Source: Mediterranea massiliensis | GTDB taxonomy: Bacteria; Bacteroidota; Bacteroidia; Bacteroidales; Bacteroidaceae | Direction: 5' to 3' | Assembly: GCA_958402075.1 (NCBI GenBank) | Contig: CATXSD010000158.1 | Coordinates: forward strand, 1-5,688 | Length of the DNA stretch: 5,688 nt | Shown here: positions 1-5,636 of the stretch, piece after piece | How the letters are laid out: each line of letters starts with the position of its first letter | Position numbering within the stretch: the first letter of the stretch is position 1 | Position numbers and translations under genes: made by a program | The notes under the pieces: generated by a model | Databases searched by the model: none | What the model saw: only the letters and a program-made list of their open reading frames with translations | What the model was told of the DNA's origin: nothing

Positions 1-1818
1 ACCGGCAATCTCGATCTTGCCCACGTTGTCCTCTTCCTCGATGGTGATGGTAGCGCCCGTCTCTTCCTGCATGCCCTGGCTGATCTTTCCGCCCGGGCCG
101 ATGACAGCACCGATGAACTCCTTGGGGATGGTCATGGTCTCGATGCGCGGAGCGTGCGGCTTCAGGTCGGGACGCGGCTCGGCGATGCACTCGGTCAGTT
201 TGCCCAGGATGTATTCGCGGCCTTCCTTGGCCTGCAGCAGGGCTTTCTCGAGGATGTCGTAGGACAGGCCGTCCACCTTGATATCCATCTGGGTGGCGGT
301 GATGCCGTTCTTCGTACCGGTTACCTTGAAGTCCATGTCGCCCAGGTGGTCTTCATCGCCGAGGATGTCGGAGAGGACGGCATATTTCTCTTCGCCCGGG
401 TTCTTAATGAGGCCCATGGCGATACCCGATACGGGGTTCTTGATCTTCACACCGGCGTCCATCAGGGACAGCGTGCCGGCGCATACGGTAGCCATGGAGG
501 AAGAACCGTTGGATTCGAGGATATCGGAAACGACGCGTACCACGTACGGATAGTCGGCGGGGATCTGTCCCTTCAGCGCACGCCATGCCAGGTGGCCGTG
601 GCCGATTTCACGACGGCCTACGCCGCGCTGTGCCTTGGCCTCGCCCGTAGAGAACGGGGGGAAGTTGTAGTGCAGCAGGAAGCGTTCCTTGCCGTGAACC
701 AGTACGTCGTCGATAATCTTTTCGTCGAGCTTGGTGCCCAGGGTAGTGGTAGCCAGCGCCTGCGTCTCGCCGCGGGTGAAGATGGCCGAACCGTGAGGGC
801 CGGGCAGGGGACTCACTTCGCACCAGATGGGGCGGATTTCCGTGGTCTTGCGGCCGTCCAGACGCTTGCCTTCGTCGAGGATGCAGCGGCGCATGGCCTC
901 TTTCTCCACGTCGTGGTAGTAGCGGTCGATCATCGGGCCTTTTTCTTCGAGCTCCTCTTCGGTGAACTGAGCCTTGAACTCTTCGCAGATGGCGTTGAAG
1001 GCGTCTTCACGGGCGTGCTTGTCGCGGTTGCCTTCGCTGGCGATGGCGTAGGCCTTGGCGTAGCAGGCATCGTGTACGGCCTTGCGCAGGTCTTCGTCGT
1101 TCACCTCGTGGCAGTATTCGCGCTTTACGGTGGAACCTACCTCTTCGGCCAGTTCGATCTGTGCCTTGCACATGGGCTTGATGGCCTCGTGGGCAGCCTT
1201 CAGGGCAGCCAGCAGGTCCTGTTCGGACACTTCCTTCATCTCGCCTTCCACCATCATGATGTTCTCGTAAGTGGCGCCTACCATGAGGTCCATGTCGGCC
1301 TGTTCGAGCTGTTCGAAGGTGGGGTTGATGACGAACTCTCCGTTGATGCGCGCTACGCGTACCTCAGAGATGGGGCCGTTGAAGGGGATGTCCGATACGG
1401 CCAGTGCGGCCGAAGCGGCCAGTCCGGCCAGTGCGTCGGGCATGTCTACGCCGTCGGCCGAGAAAAGTATAATGTTCACATATACTTCGGCGTGGAAATT
1501 GTCGGGGAAAAGGGGGCGGAGAGCACGGTCTACCAGGCGGCAGGTCAGGATTTCGTAGTCCGACGCGCGTCCTTCACGCTTGGTGAAGCCGCCGGGGAAA
1601 CGTCCGAATGCGGAGAATTTTTCTTTGTACTCTACCTGAAGCGGCATGAAATCTGTTCCGGGAACTGCGTCTTTTGCGGCACAAACAGTAGCCAGCAGCA
1701 TGGTGTTTCCCATGCGGAGCATTACAGAACCGTCTGCCTGTTTTGCCAGCTTTCCCGTTTCGAGCGTGATGGTTCTGCCATCAGGAAGCTCGATCGTCTT
1801 AACAATTGGGTTAATCAT
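1..1818 (-). CDS. pnp: Polyribonucleotide nucleotidyltransferase (PNPase), 3' end beyond window
   Basis: PNPase degrades RNA 3'-to-5' by phosphorolysis, releasing nucleoside diphosphates; it acts in the cytoplasm as a ring-shaped trimer. The reading frame starts at the ATG at 1818-1816 (MINPIVKTIELPDGRT) and stays open for 606 codons to the window edge. The first RNase PH-like core carries FGRFPGG at residues 71-77. The second core carries GRREIG at 401-406, with Arg402/Arg403 in the place of the E. coli phosphate/RNA-binding arginine pair. It also has the serine run at 439-441 (SNGSSSM) and the acidic stretch DEDHLGDMDFK at 488-498, whose Asp488 and Asp494 align with the E. coli metal-binding aspartates. 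The KH domain follows, with its GxxG loop at 574-577 (GPGG), and is cut off. The family is about 700 residues, so the rest of KH and the S1 domain are missing only because the window ends. There is no Shine-Dalgarno sequence. The gene is divergent from the lipoprotein gene. Identity is very secure. Confidence 0.98.
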   Translation of the reverse strand, partial: MINPIVKTIELPDGRTITLETGKLAKQADGSVMLRMGNTMLLATVCAAKDAVPGTDFMPLQVEYKEKFSAFGRFPGGFTKREGRASDYEILTCRLVDRALRPLFPDNFHAEVYVNIILFSADGVDMPDALAGLAASAALAVSDIPFNGPISEVRVARINGEFVINPTFEQLEQADMDLMVGATYENIMMVEGEMKEVSEQDLLAALKAAHEAIKPMCKAQIELAEEVGSTVKREYCHEVNDEDLRKAVHDACYAKAYAIASEGNRDKHAREDAFNAICEEFKAQFTEEELEEKGPMIDRYYHDVEKEAMRRCILDEGKRLDGRKTTEIRPIWCEVSPLPGPHGSAIFTRGETQALATTTLGTKLDEKIIDDVLVHGKERFLLHYNFPPFSTGEAKAQRGVGRREIGHGHLAWRALKGQIPADYPYVVRVVSDILESNGSSSMATVCAGTLSLMDAGVKIKNPVSGIAMGLIKNPGEEKYAVLSDILGDEDHLGDMDFKVTGTKNGITATQMDIKVDGLSYDILEKALLQAKEGREYILGKLTECIAEPRPDLKPHAPRIETMTIPKEFIGAVIGPGGKISQGMQEETGATITIEEEDNVGKIEIAG

Positions 1819-1856
1819 AAAAAAACTTTTATATCTATTTTCTTTCAAAATTCGCG

Positions 1857-1864
1857 CAAAGATA
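1857..1864 (-). promoter_or_regulatory. pnp promoter, -7 box TATCTTTG
   Basis: Read on the minus strand this is TATCTTTG, a full match to the Bacteroidota -7 consensus TAnnTTTG. It lies 38 bases before the pnp ATG, predicting a leader of roughly 30 nucleotides. I found no good TTTG at the usual 18-21 base spacing upstream; the nearest T-run (TTTCC, 1893-1889) is too far away, so the -33 element is weak or absent. Confidence 0.65.
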
Positions 1865-1959
1865 GTGAAATAATTCACTTAACGCGGTGGAAATGAGTAT
1901 AAAAGTTTGCATTTCTACTTTTTTTTAAGGTTTTGGAGCGGAAGATGGGCCGAAAATGC

Positions 1960-1989
1960 TTTGACTAACGGCGAAAACAAGTATATTTG
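1960..1989 (+). promoter_or_regulatory. Promoter of the lipoprotein gene
   Basis: TTTG at 1960-1963 and TATATTTG at 1982-1989 are separated by 18 bases, matching the Bacteroidota housekeeping promoter pattern (TTTG, about 19 bases, TAnnTTTG). Transcription should begin about 6 to 8 bases after the -7 box, giving a leader of under 30 nucleotides. The promoter lies inside the upstream extension of the same reading frame (from an ATG at 1907), which argues that the extension is not translated and that the true start is 2024. Confidence 0.75.
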
Positions 1990-2023
1990 CACGTTCATTC
2001 TGAAAAACAAACGCACTGACTAT

Positions 2024-3178
2024 ATGAAGAAATTATTCGTGATGGCACTCGTGGCCGCTGCCCTGGGTGCATGTGATTCTGAACCGAAATTCAAAGTGGA
2101 AGGCGACGTGAAGGACGCCGACGGCAAAATGCTCTATCTGGAGGCTTCGGCCCTCGAAGGGATTGTTCCCCTCGATTCGGTGAAGCTGGGTTCGGCCGGT
2201 TCCTTCAGCTTCAAGGGAGCCCGTCCCGAGTCGCCCGAGTTCTACCGCCTGCGCATAGACGACAAGATCATCAACTTCTCCGTCGACTCGACCGAGACCA
2301 TCCGCATCCACGCCGCCTATCCCGACTTCGCCACGGGCTACACCGTAGAGGGCTCGGCCAACAGCGAGAAGATCAAGGAACTGTCGCTCAAGCAGCTGGA
2401 CCTGCAGAACAAGGTGGACGGACTGTACCGGGCCATGCAGAACCATACGCTGGGCGTGGACGTCTTTCAGGACAGCCTGACGTCGCTGATGAAACGCTAC
2501 AAGGACGAGGTGAAGATAGGCTATATCTTTGCGGCCCCCAACACGGCAGCCGCCTACTTTGCCCTGTTCCAGAAGGTGAACAACTACCTGATATTCGACC
2601 CGCTGAACAGCCGTGACGACATCAAGTGCTTCGCCGCCGTAGCCACGAGCCTGAACAACTTTTATCCGCACGCCGACCGCTCGAAGAACCTCTACAACAT
2701 CGTCATCAAGGGTATGAAGAACACGCGCACGCCCCAGCAGCAGACGGTGGAACTGCCCGACGAGGTGCAGGTGACCGAGACCGGTGTGATTGACATCAAC
2801 CTGCGCGACATGAAGGGCAACGTCCACAAGCTGACCGACCTCAAGGGCAAGGTGGTGATTCTGGACTTCACCGTCTACCAGAGCGCCGTGTCGGCCAGCC
2901 ACAACTACATGCTGCGCGACCTCTATGACAAGTACGCTTCCCGCGGACTGGAAATCTACCAGGTGTCGCTCGATGCCGACGAACACTACTGGAAGACCAC
3001 GGCCGACAACCTGCCCTGGATCTGCGTGCGCGACGCCAACGGCATCTACTCGTCCATCGCCACTTCCTACAACGTGCAGAACCTGCCCACGCTGTTCCTC
3101 ATCAACCGCAACAACGAGCTCAGCGCCCGCGGCGAGACCATCAAGGACCTGGATGCGGCTGTACAGAAGCTGTTGTAA
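2024..3178 (+). CDS. DUF4369/thioredoxin-like lipoprotein lacking the CxxC redox pair
   Basis: This is a 384-residue predicted lipoprotein. It has a short signal peptide (KK, a hydrophobic stretch at residues 4-13) and the lipobox LGAC with the acylated cysteine at 17. Residues about 22-110 resemble the beta-rich N-terminal DUF4369 domain of Bacteroidota thiol-oxidoreductase-like lipoproteins (GDVKDADGKMLYLE, then the LDSVKLG and GSFSFKG segments). A helical, charged middle follows, then a thioredoxin/AhpC-TSA fold at about 247-384 with LKGKVVILDF (273-282) and the cis-proline segment NLPTLFLI (353-360). Where active relatives have WCxxC after the DF, this protein reads TVYQSAVS (283-290), so both active-site cysteines are serine (Ser287, Ser290). 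The only other cysteines are Cys202 and Cys334. It is therefore unlikely to be a dithiol oxidoreductase; a binding or scaffold role in the periplasm is inference. The start at 2024 is chosen because the signal peptide begins there and the promoter lies just upstream. There is no Shine-Dalgarno sequence, which is common in this phylum. Confidence 0.9.
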   Translation: MKKLFVMALVAAALGACDSEPKFKVEGDVKDADGKMLYLEASALEGIVPLDSVKLGSAGSFSFKGARPESPEFYRLRIDDKIINFSVDSTETIRIHAAYPDFATGYTVEGSANSEKIKELSLKQLDLQNKVDGLYRAMQNHTLGVDVFQDSLTSLMKRYKDEVKIGYIFAAPNTAAAYFALFQKVNNYLIFDPLNSRDDIKCFAAVATSLNNFYPHADRSKNLYNIVIKGMKNTRTPQQQTVELPDEVQVTETGVIDINLRDMKGNVHKLTDLKGKVVILDFTVYQSAVSASHNYMLRDLYDKYASRGLEIYQVSLDADEHYWKTTADNLPWICVRDANGIYSSIATSYNVQNLPTLFLINRNNELSARGETIKDLDAAVQKLL

Positions 3179-3188
3179 TGTGTTATAA

Positions 3189-3206
3189 AATGGAGAGAAC
3201 TCCATT
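3189..3206 (+). terminator. Small hairpin after the lipoprotein gene, possible terminator
   Basis: AATGGAG (3189-3195) pairs with CTCCATT (3200-3206) around a 4-base AGAA loop, a perfect 7-bp stem that starts 10 bases after the lipoprotein stop codon. It is followed by AAATATGTT rather than a clean T-run, so intrinsic termination would be weak; it may instead protect the 3' end of the transcript. Confidence 0.45.
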
Positions 3207-3233
3207 AAATATGTTACAAAACAGCGTTTACGA

Positions 3234-3265
3234 CTTGACGCATATTGTTTAAAGCACTATCTTTG
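3234..3265 (+). promoter_or_regulatory. greA promoter
   Basis: TATCTTTG at 3258-3265 is a full match to the Bacteroidota -7 box. The element CTTG at 3234-3237 stands 20 bases upstream, where the -33 TTTG is expected. Transcription starting near 3272 would give greA a leader of about 113 nucleotides, much longer than the roughly 30 bases predicted for pnp and the lipoprotein gene, and the leader contains a terminator-like hairpin. Confidence 0.75.
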
Positions 3266-3278
3266 CAAAGAAAATAGG

Positions 3279-3321
3279 AAAAGAGGGTTCCAGCATGGCA
3301 AACATGTTGGAATTCTTTTTT
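3279..3321 (+). terminator. Terminator-like hairpin with U-tract inside the greA leader
   Basis: TTCCAGCATG (3288-3297) pairs with CATGTTGGAA (3303-3312) around the 5-base loop GCAAA. This gives 10 pairs with one G-U, and the helix can be extended outward by A-U, G-C and G-U pairs from 3284-3287 to 3313-3316. It runs directly into six T residues (3316-3321). A matching A-rich stretch precedes it, so it could also work on the opposite strand. It lies after the greA promoter and before the greA start. It would therefore stop greA transcripts after about 50 nucleotides unless read through, leaving a short leader RNA. It could alternatively terminate transcripts entering from the lipoprotein gene. 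The structure is seen directly; the attenuating role is inference. Confidence 0.7.
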
Positions 3322-3360
3322 GTTTATATGATACCTAATAAAACCAAACTATCAATTTAG
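3295..3360 (+). CDS. Possible 21-codon leader ORF upstream of greA
   Basis: An ATG at 3295 opens a 21-codon frame (begins MANMLEFFFVYM, stop TAG at 3358-3360) that ends 24 bases before the greA start. A purine stretch AGAGGG at 3282-3287 sits 7 bases before the ATG and contains the Shine-Dalgarno core GAGG. The start codon lies in the left arm of the leader hairpin, a second in-frame ATG (3304) lies in the right arm, and the three Phe codons overlap the end of the stem and the T-tract. If translated, ribosomes would melt the hairpin. An open frame of this length can arise by chance, and the peptide matches no family I know. Confidence 0.22.
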   Translation: MANMLEFFFVYMIPNKTKLSI

Positions 3361-3370
3361 AATAATAAAA

Positions 3371-3375
3371 GGAGG
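3371..3375 (+). promoter_or_regulatory. Consensus Shine-Dalgarno site of greA
   Basis: GGAGG with nine bases to the ATG at 3385 is a near-ideal ribosome-binding site. The other three protein starts that are complete in this window (pnp, lipoprotein, guanylyltransferase) and the HIT gene have no recognisable one. It fixes the greA start at 3385 rather than the in-frame ATG at 3394. Confidence 0.8.
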
Positions 3376-3384
3376 AAAAAAAGT

Positions 3385-3849
3385 ATGGCTTATATGTCAG
3401 AAGAAGGCTACAACAAGCTGTTGGCCGATTTGAAACAGTTGGAGACGGTAGAACGTCCGAAGGTGGTGGCAGCCATTGCCGAAGCACGCGACAAGGGCGA
3501 CCTGTCCGAAAATGCCGAGTACGATGCCGCCAAGGAGGCGCAGGGACTGCTCGAAATGAAGATCAGCAAGCTGAAGGCTGTCATTGCCGACGCCAAGATC
3601 ATCGACGAGTCCAAGTTGAAGACCGACTCCGTGCAGATTCTGAACAAGGTGGAACTGAAGAACGTGAAGAACGGCATGAAGATGACCTACACCATCGTGT
3701 CCGAGAGCGAAGCCAACCTGAAGGAAGGCAAGATTTCGGTGAACACCCCCATCGCACAGGGACTGCTCGGCAAGAAGGTGGGCGAGGTTGCCCAGATCAA
3801 GGTGCCGCAGGGCATGATCGAACTCGAAGTAGTGAACATATCATTTTAA
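3385..3849 (+). CDS. greA: Transcription elongation factor GreA
   Basis: GreA enters the secondary channel of RNA polymerase and stimulates cleavage of the extruded RNA 3' end in backtracked complexes, restarting stalled transcription. The protein has 154 residues, close to the usual length of about 158. The N-terminal coiled-coil (about 1-75) includes the family signature GDLSENAEYDAAKE at 38-51; its tip acidic residues Asp39 and Glu42 match the pair that coordinates magnesium in the polymerase active site (Asp41 and Glu44 in E. coli). The C-terminal FKBP-like domain spans about 80-154, with the conserved segment TPIAQGLLGKKVGE (121-134). The start is set by the GGAGG site. It has its own promoter and a long leader with a terminator-like hairpin, which suggests controlled expression. 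A strong terminator follows, and the HIT gene lies 55 bases downstream on the same strand. Identity is very secure. Confidence 0.98.
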   Translation: MAYMSEEGYNKLLADLKQLETVERPKVVAAIAEARDKGDLSENAEYDAAKEAQGLLEMKISKLKAVIADAKIIDESKLKTDSVQILNKVELKNVKNGMKMTYTIVSESEANLKEGKISVNTPIAQGLLGKKVGEVAQIKVPQGMIELEVVNISF

Positions 3850-3853
3850 ACGG

Positions 3854-3888
3854 AAGGCAGGCCATGCAGATGGCTTGCCTTGTTTTTT
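3854..3888 (+). terminator. Rho-independent terminator of greA
   Basis: AAGGCAGGCCAT (3854-3865) pairs with ATGGCTTGCCTT (3870-3881) through 12 pairs with one G-U, closed by the loop GCAG, and is followed by G and six T residues (3883-3888). It starts 4 bases after the greA stop codon. It should end most greA transcripts, yet no clear promoter is visible in the 24 bases between it and the HIT start codon. Confidence 0.9.
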
Positions 3889-3904
3889 ATAAATAAGTAT
3901 TGTT

Positions 3905-4297
3905 ATGGCAAGTATATTCAGTAGAATTGTAGCGGGCGAGATACCCAGCTACAAAGTGGCCGAGGACGACCGCTTCTTCGCATTTTTGGATATCAATCCG
4001 CTGGTAAAGGGACACACGCTGGTCATCCCCAAGCGGGAGGTGGACTACATCTTCGACCTGCCCGACGAGGAGCTGGCCGCCTTGCATGTCTTCGCCAAGA
4101 AGGTGGCGCTGGCCATCGGCAAGGCGTTTCCCTGCAAGAAGGTGGGCATGGCCGTACTGGGACTGGAAGTGCCCCACGCACACATCCACCTCATCCCCAT
4201 GCAGAGCGAGAAGGACATGCTCTTCTCCAACCCCAAGCTGACATTGACGGATGAAGAGTTCAAGGCTGTGGCCGAGGCCATCCGTGCAGCGTTCTGA
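3905..4297 (+). CDS. HIT-family (HinT-like) nucleotide hydrolase
   Basis: This 130-residue protein belongs to the histidine-triad superfamily, whose HinT branch hydrolyses the P-N bond of purine nucleoside phosphoramidates and can clear aminoacyl-adenylates. The triad motif is PHAHIHLIP at residues 90-98: His91, His93 and His95, with His93 as the expected nucleophile that becomes AMP-linked. Upstream lie the family segments SIFSRIVAGEIPSYKV (3-18), FLDINP (27-32) and KGHTLVIPKRE (35-45), the last with the fourth conserved histidine, His37. The N-terminal SIFSRI is like E. coli HinT (IFSKI) and lacks the zinc-type CxxC seen in some relatives. The length is normal. It lies 55 bases after greA with no Shine-Dalgarno site and no promoter I can recognise, so it may depend on read-through from greA. 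The family is certain; the true substrate in the cell is not known. Confidence 0.95.
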   Translation: MASIFSRIVAGEIPSYKVAEDDRFFAFLDINPLVKGHTLVIPKREVDYIFDLPDEELAALHVFAKKVALAIGKAFPCKKVGMAVLGLEVPHAHIHLIPMQSEKDMLFSNPKLTLTDEEFKAVAEAIRAAF

Positions 4298-4325
4298 GAC
4301 TCCTAACCTCCTTCGACGATAACCG

Positions 4326-4360
4326 AAAAAAGGGGCGGTCCGCATGAGGGCCGCCCCTTT
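4326..4360. terminator. Bidirectional terminator between convergent genes
   Basis: AAAGGGGCGGTCC (4329-4341) pairs with GGGCCGCCCCTTT (4348-4360) through 13 pairs (one G-T) around the loop GCATGA. On the plus strand the hairpin ends in TTTCC, serving the HIT gene; on the minus strand it is followed by a clean run of T (the A-run 4326-4331), serving the guanylyltransferase gene, whose stop codon is 30 bases away. A further inverted repeat, AACCGA (4321-4326) and TCGGTT (4371-4376), flanks it. Confidence 0.88.
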
Positions 4361-4389
4361 CCTGTAGGTATCGGTTTGTTCTTTTTTCC

Positions 4390-5475
4390 TTAGATATAGT
4401 CTTCGCCCATCTTGATCTGGGCGTCGTTCACGTACTTGCGGATGGCGTGCTCCTCGTCTTTCTTGCAGATCAGCAGGACGTTGTCCGACTCGGCGATGAG
4501 GTAGCCTTCCAGGCCTTCGACCACGGCCAGCTTGTTGGCGGGCAGGGCGACGATGTTGTCGTGGCTGTTGTAGAACAGCGAGTCGCACTTCAGCGTCACG
4601 TTTCTCTCCTCGTCCTTGTCCGAGAGGTCGTAGAGCGAGCCCCAGGTTCCGAGGTCCGACCATCCGAAGTCGCCCAGCGACACGTAGACGTTGTCGGCCT
4701 TCTCCATGATGCCGAAGTCGATGGACACGTTGGGGCAGGCGGGGAAGTTCTCGTCGATGAAGCGTTTCTCGTCCGGCGTGCCGTAGACATCCTTTCCCGG
4801 ATCCAGCTTGGCGGCCAGTTCGGGCAGCAGCTCTTCACCGGCCTTGATGATGCTGTTGACGTTCCACATGAACAGGCCCGAGTTCCAGTAGAACTCACCG
4901 CTTTCCACAAACACCTTGGCCAGTTCCAGTTCGGGTTTCTCGGTGAAGGTCTTCACCTTGTAGAAGTTATCTCCGGCCGGTTCGGCAATCTGTATGTAGC
5001 CGTATCCGGTTTCGGGACGGTTGGGCTTGATGCCGAGGGTCAGCAGCTTGTTGGCTCCGGCCACGAAGTCCAGTCCCTTCTCGATGGCGGTCAGGAACTC
5101 CTCTTCCTTCAGGATGAGGTGGTCCGAGGGAGCCACCACGATGTTGGCGTTGGGGTTGATGGCGCGTATGTGGTAGGAGGCCCAGGCGATGCAGGGAGCC
5201 GTGTTCCGGCGGGCCGGTTCCAGCAGAATCTGTTCGGCTTTCAGTTCGGGCAGCTGCTGCTGCACAAGGTCGGCGTAGAGGGCGTTGGTGACAACGATGA
5301 TGTTCTCGGTAGGTATGATTTTTTTGAATCGGTCGAACGTCTGCTGGAGCAGCGAACGGCCTGTTCCGAAGAAGTCGAGGAACTGCTTGGGCAGTGTCTT
5401 GCGGCTGAACGGCCAGAAGCGGCTGCCGATTCCTCCACCCATGATGACGCAGAAGTTGTCTTTGTTTATTGCCAT
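4390..5475 (-). CDS. Mannose-1-phosphate guanylyltransferase (GDP-mannose pyrophosphorylase)
   Basis: This cytoplasmic enzyme joins mannose-1-phosphate and GTP to give GDP-mannose and pyrophosphate. GDP-mannose feeds mannose and, through further enzymes not seen here, GDP-fucose into capsules, O-glycans and other surface polymers. The protein has 361 residues. The nucleotidyltransferase signature GGGIGSRFWPFSRKTLPKQF lies at 13-32 with the pyrophosphate-contacting Arg19 and Lys30 region. It is followed by EPARRNTAPC (86-95), the metal-binding APSDH (115-119), GYGYI (157-161), FTEKPE (177-182), WNSGLFMW (197-204), SIDFGIMEK (251-259) and WSDLGTW (272-278). The length matches the single-function type; the C-terminal phosphomannose isomerase domain of the roughly 480-residue ManC proteins is absent, so mannose-6-phosphate isomerase must be encoded elsewhere. 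The ATG at 5475-5473 is the natural start and has no Shine-Dalgarno site. It is convergent with the HIT gene, divergent from tRNA-Leu and outside any glycan cluster visible here, which suits a housekeeping copy. A symbol such as manC is often used, but I leave it open. Confidence 0.96.
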   Translation of the reverse strand: MAINKDNFCVIMGGGIGSRFWPFSRKTLPKQFLDFFGTGRSLLQQTFDRFKKIIPTENIIVVTNALYADLVQQQLPELKAEQILLEPARRNTAPCIAWASYHIRAINPNANIVVAPSDHLILKEEEFLTAIEKGLDFVAGANKLLTLGIKPNRPETGYGYIQIAEPAGDNFYKVKTFTEKPELELAKVFVESGEFYWNSGLFMWNVNSIIKAGEELLPELAAKLDPGKDVYGTPDEKRFIDENFPACPNVSIDFGIMEKADNVYVSLGDFGWSDLGTWGSLYDLSDKDEERNVTLKCDSLFYNSHDNIVALPANKLAVVEGLEGYLIAESDNVLLICKKDEEHAIRKYVNDAQIKMGEDYI

Positions 5476-5501
5476 GATTGTTGTTGCTTTTAAAGTTTCC
5501 G

Positions 5502-5532
5502 CTAAAGTACACTATATTTTATAAACAACGAA
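5502..5532 (-). promoter_or_regulatory. Probable promoter of the guanylyltransferase gene
   Basis: On the minus strand TACTTTAG (5509-5502) is one mismatch from the Bacteroidota -7 box TAnnTTTG, and TTCG (5532-5529) stands 19 bases upstream where TTTG is expected. The leader would be about 20 bases. Both elements are imperfect, so this is a tentative call based mainly on position. Confidence 0.45.
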
Positions 5533-5579
5533 GGTTTGCAGGATGTTTTCTGTTTTTTCTTGATTTTTTTCATCAAAGT

Positions 5580-5610
5580 ATTGGCGGTAACGAAAAAACT
5601 CGTATCTTTG
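5580..5610 (+). promoter_or_regulatory. Promoter of tRNA-Leu
   Basis: ATTG at 5580-5583 and TATCTTTG at 5603-5610 are separated by 19 bases, an excellent match to the Bacteroidota promoter pattern. The -7 box ends 26 bases before the mature tRNA, leaving a 5' leader of about 20 bases to be removed by RNase P. T-rich DNA (5545-5570) lies just upstream, as is common at strong stable-RNA promoters. Confidence 0.8.
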
Positions 5611-5636
5611 CACCGCAATTGAGAAATCAATGGCAT

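Noticed and set aside
1396..1440. GGCC-rich repeated pattern (CGGCCAGTGCG twice)
   Set aside because: It encodes the Ala/Leu-rich helix of PNPase (LAGLAASAALA); repeated Ala and Leu codons explain it, so it is not a separate repeat element.
154..1896. A 580-codon open frame on the plus strand opposite pnp
   Set aside because: It mirrors the pnp gene, which carries all PNPase motifs in the minus-strand frame. The translation resembles no family, and long antisense frames are expected from strongly GC-biased third positions.
1907..2023. A 39-codon N-terminal extension of the lipoprotein
   Set aside because: It would place the promoter inside the gene and bury the signal peptide; the start at 2024 gives a proper lipoprotein signal.
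2033..3205. A 390-codon open frame on the minus strand opposite the lipoprotein gene
   Set aside because: It is rich in Val, Leu, His and Gly in the manner of antisense translations, has no recognisable domain, and the plus-strand frame has a signal peptide, lipobox, promoter and known domains.
3887..4663. A 258-codon minus-strand frame running across the HIT gene, the bidirectional terminator and the end of the guanylyltransferase gene
   Set aside because: It crosses a strong terminator and overlaps two well-supported genes in other frames; its translation is low-complexity and Arg-rich.
4447..5493. A 348-codon plus-strand frame opposite the guanylyltransferase gene
   Set aside because: The minus-strand frame has every motif of the family; this one is a shadow with no motif or promoter.
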